A DNA stretch of 64,000 bases, taken from Dendrophyllia cribrosa (lineage: Eukaryota > Cnidaria > Anthozoa > Scleractinia > Dendrophylliidae). The stretch is from the NCBI GenBank assembly GCA_024195265.1, contig JAJLRJ010000005.1, positions 37,257,105-37,321,104 of the forward strand, read 5' to 3'. The position numbers and the translations under genes were made by a program. Within the stretch, counting starts at the first letter, position 1, and the number at the start of each line of letters is the position of its first letter. Positions 63,853 to 64,000 of this stretch are shown piece by piece. Under the pieces are notes generated by a model. It saw only the letters and a list, made by a program, of their open reading frames with translations. It made no database searches and was not told the DNA's origin.

Positions 63853-64000
63853 ACAACGAAAAACCAAAAGTTGTCTTCTGTCCAAAGAAAATTTACAAAG
63901 TGAACTACAAGGCAGGATCTGTTTGGGTCAACATCACAAAACCTGTCTTCACCGACAATGTGGGTATCACTAGCTACCAGCCCCCGCTCATAGACGGCGC
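63853..64000 (+). CDS. second HYR-like exon of the host gene, continues past the window
   Basis: Begins after acceptor TTTCGCAG in phase 1 and reads KVVFCPKKIYKVNYKAGSVW, then ITKPVFTDNVGITSYQPP up to the window edge. Resembles the start of a further HYR domain. Donor is beyond the window. Confidence 0.8.

Overview
The window is animal nuclear DNA, most likely from an anthozoan cnidarian such as a stony coral. The clues are AT-rich sequence, GT-AG introns, secreted-protein exons (sushi/CCP, HYR, PAN/apple, Link), very many palindromic MITEs, tRNA-derived repeats and fragments of animal-type transposons. A 500-base run of N (39,103-39,602) shows it is a draft assembly.

Layout. From 1 to about 18 kb lie tRNA-Thr-like copies, a 3.3-kb element with 1-kb inverted arms (2,167-5,446), a LINE reverse-transcriptase relic (7.6-8.8 kb), AT-rich repeat arrays and several hairpin MITEs. 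A minus-strand three-exon gene (22,872-18,743) encodes a predicted 1,068-aa Mutator-like transposase joined to a DEDDh exonuclease; it sits between inverted repeats at 17.6 and 24.6 kb. PIF1 helicase relics follow. A second minus-strand gene, reconstructed here from four exons (34,794-28,394), encodes a predicted 248-aa secreted PAN plus Link protein. Its last intron appears to be GC-AG and carries a 1.8-kb CCAA satellite. From 41,474 to the window end runs a plus-strand sushi/HYR gene; four phase-1 exons are visible.

The centrepiece is a complete Polinton/Maverick element (43,096-61,443, 18,348 bp) inside the intron between the first two visible sushi/HYR exons. It has AG...CT ends, 1,562-bp terminal inverted repeats that differ at only a few positions, and a perfect 6-bp target duplication (AAATGA). 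It encodes protein-primed-type DNA polymerase B, a DDE integrase with a chromodomain, an FtsK/HerA-type packaging ATPase, an adenain-like protease, a double-jelly-roll major capsid protein and a probable minor capsid protein. Less usual cargo includes a protein with phage-tail-fibre-like repeats, a parvovirus-type phospholipase A2 domain, a zinc ribbon, a candidate single-stranded-DNA-binding protein, and helix-turn-helix-like proteins, one of which is carried twice inside the terminal repeats.

Inference on how it works: replication genes (polymerase, candidate SSB) lie mainly on the minus strand to the left. Virion genes (minor capsid, small basic proteins, major capsid, protease, PLA2, integrase) form a tightly packed plus-strand block to the right. 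Divergent starts are separated by a perfect palindrome (49,542-49,612) or by 12-bp repeats (52,891-52,986), and almost every start codon sits in an AAAATG context. Several genes are interrupted by stops or frame changes although the terminal repeats are almost identical, so the copy is either recently inserted and defective or affected by assembly errors.
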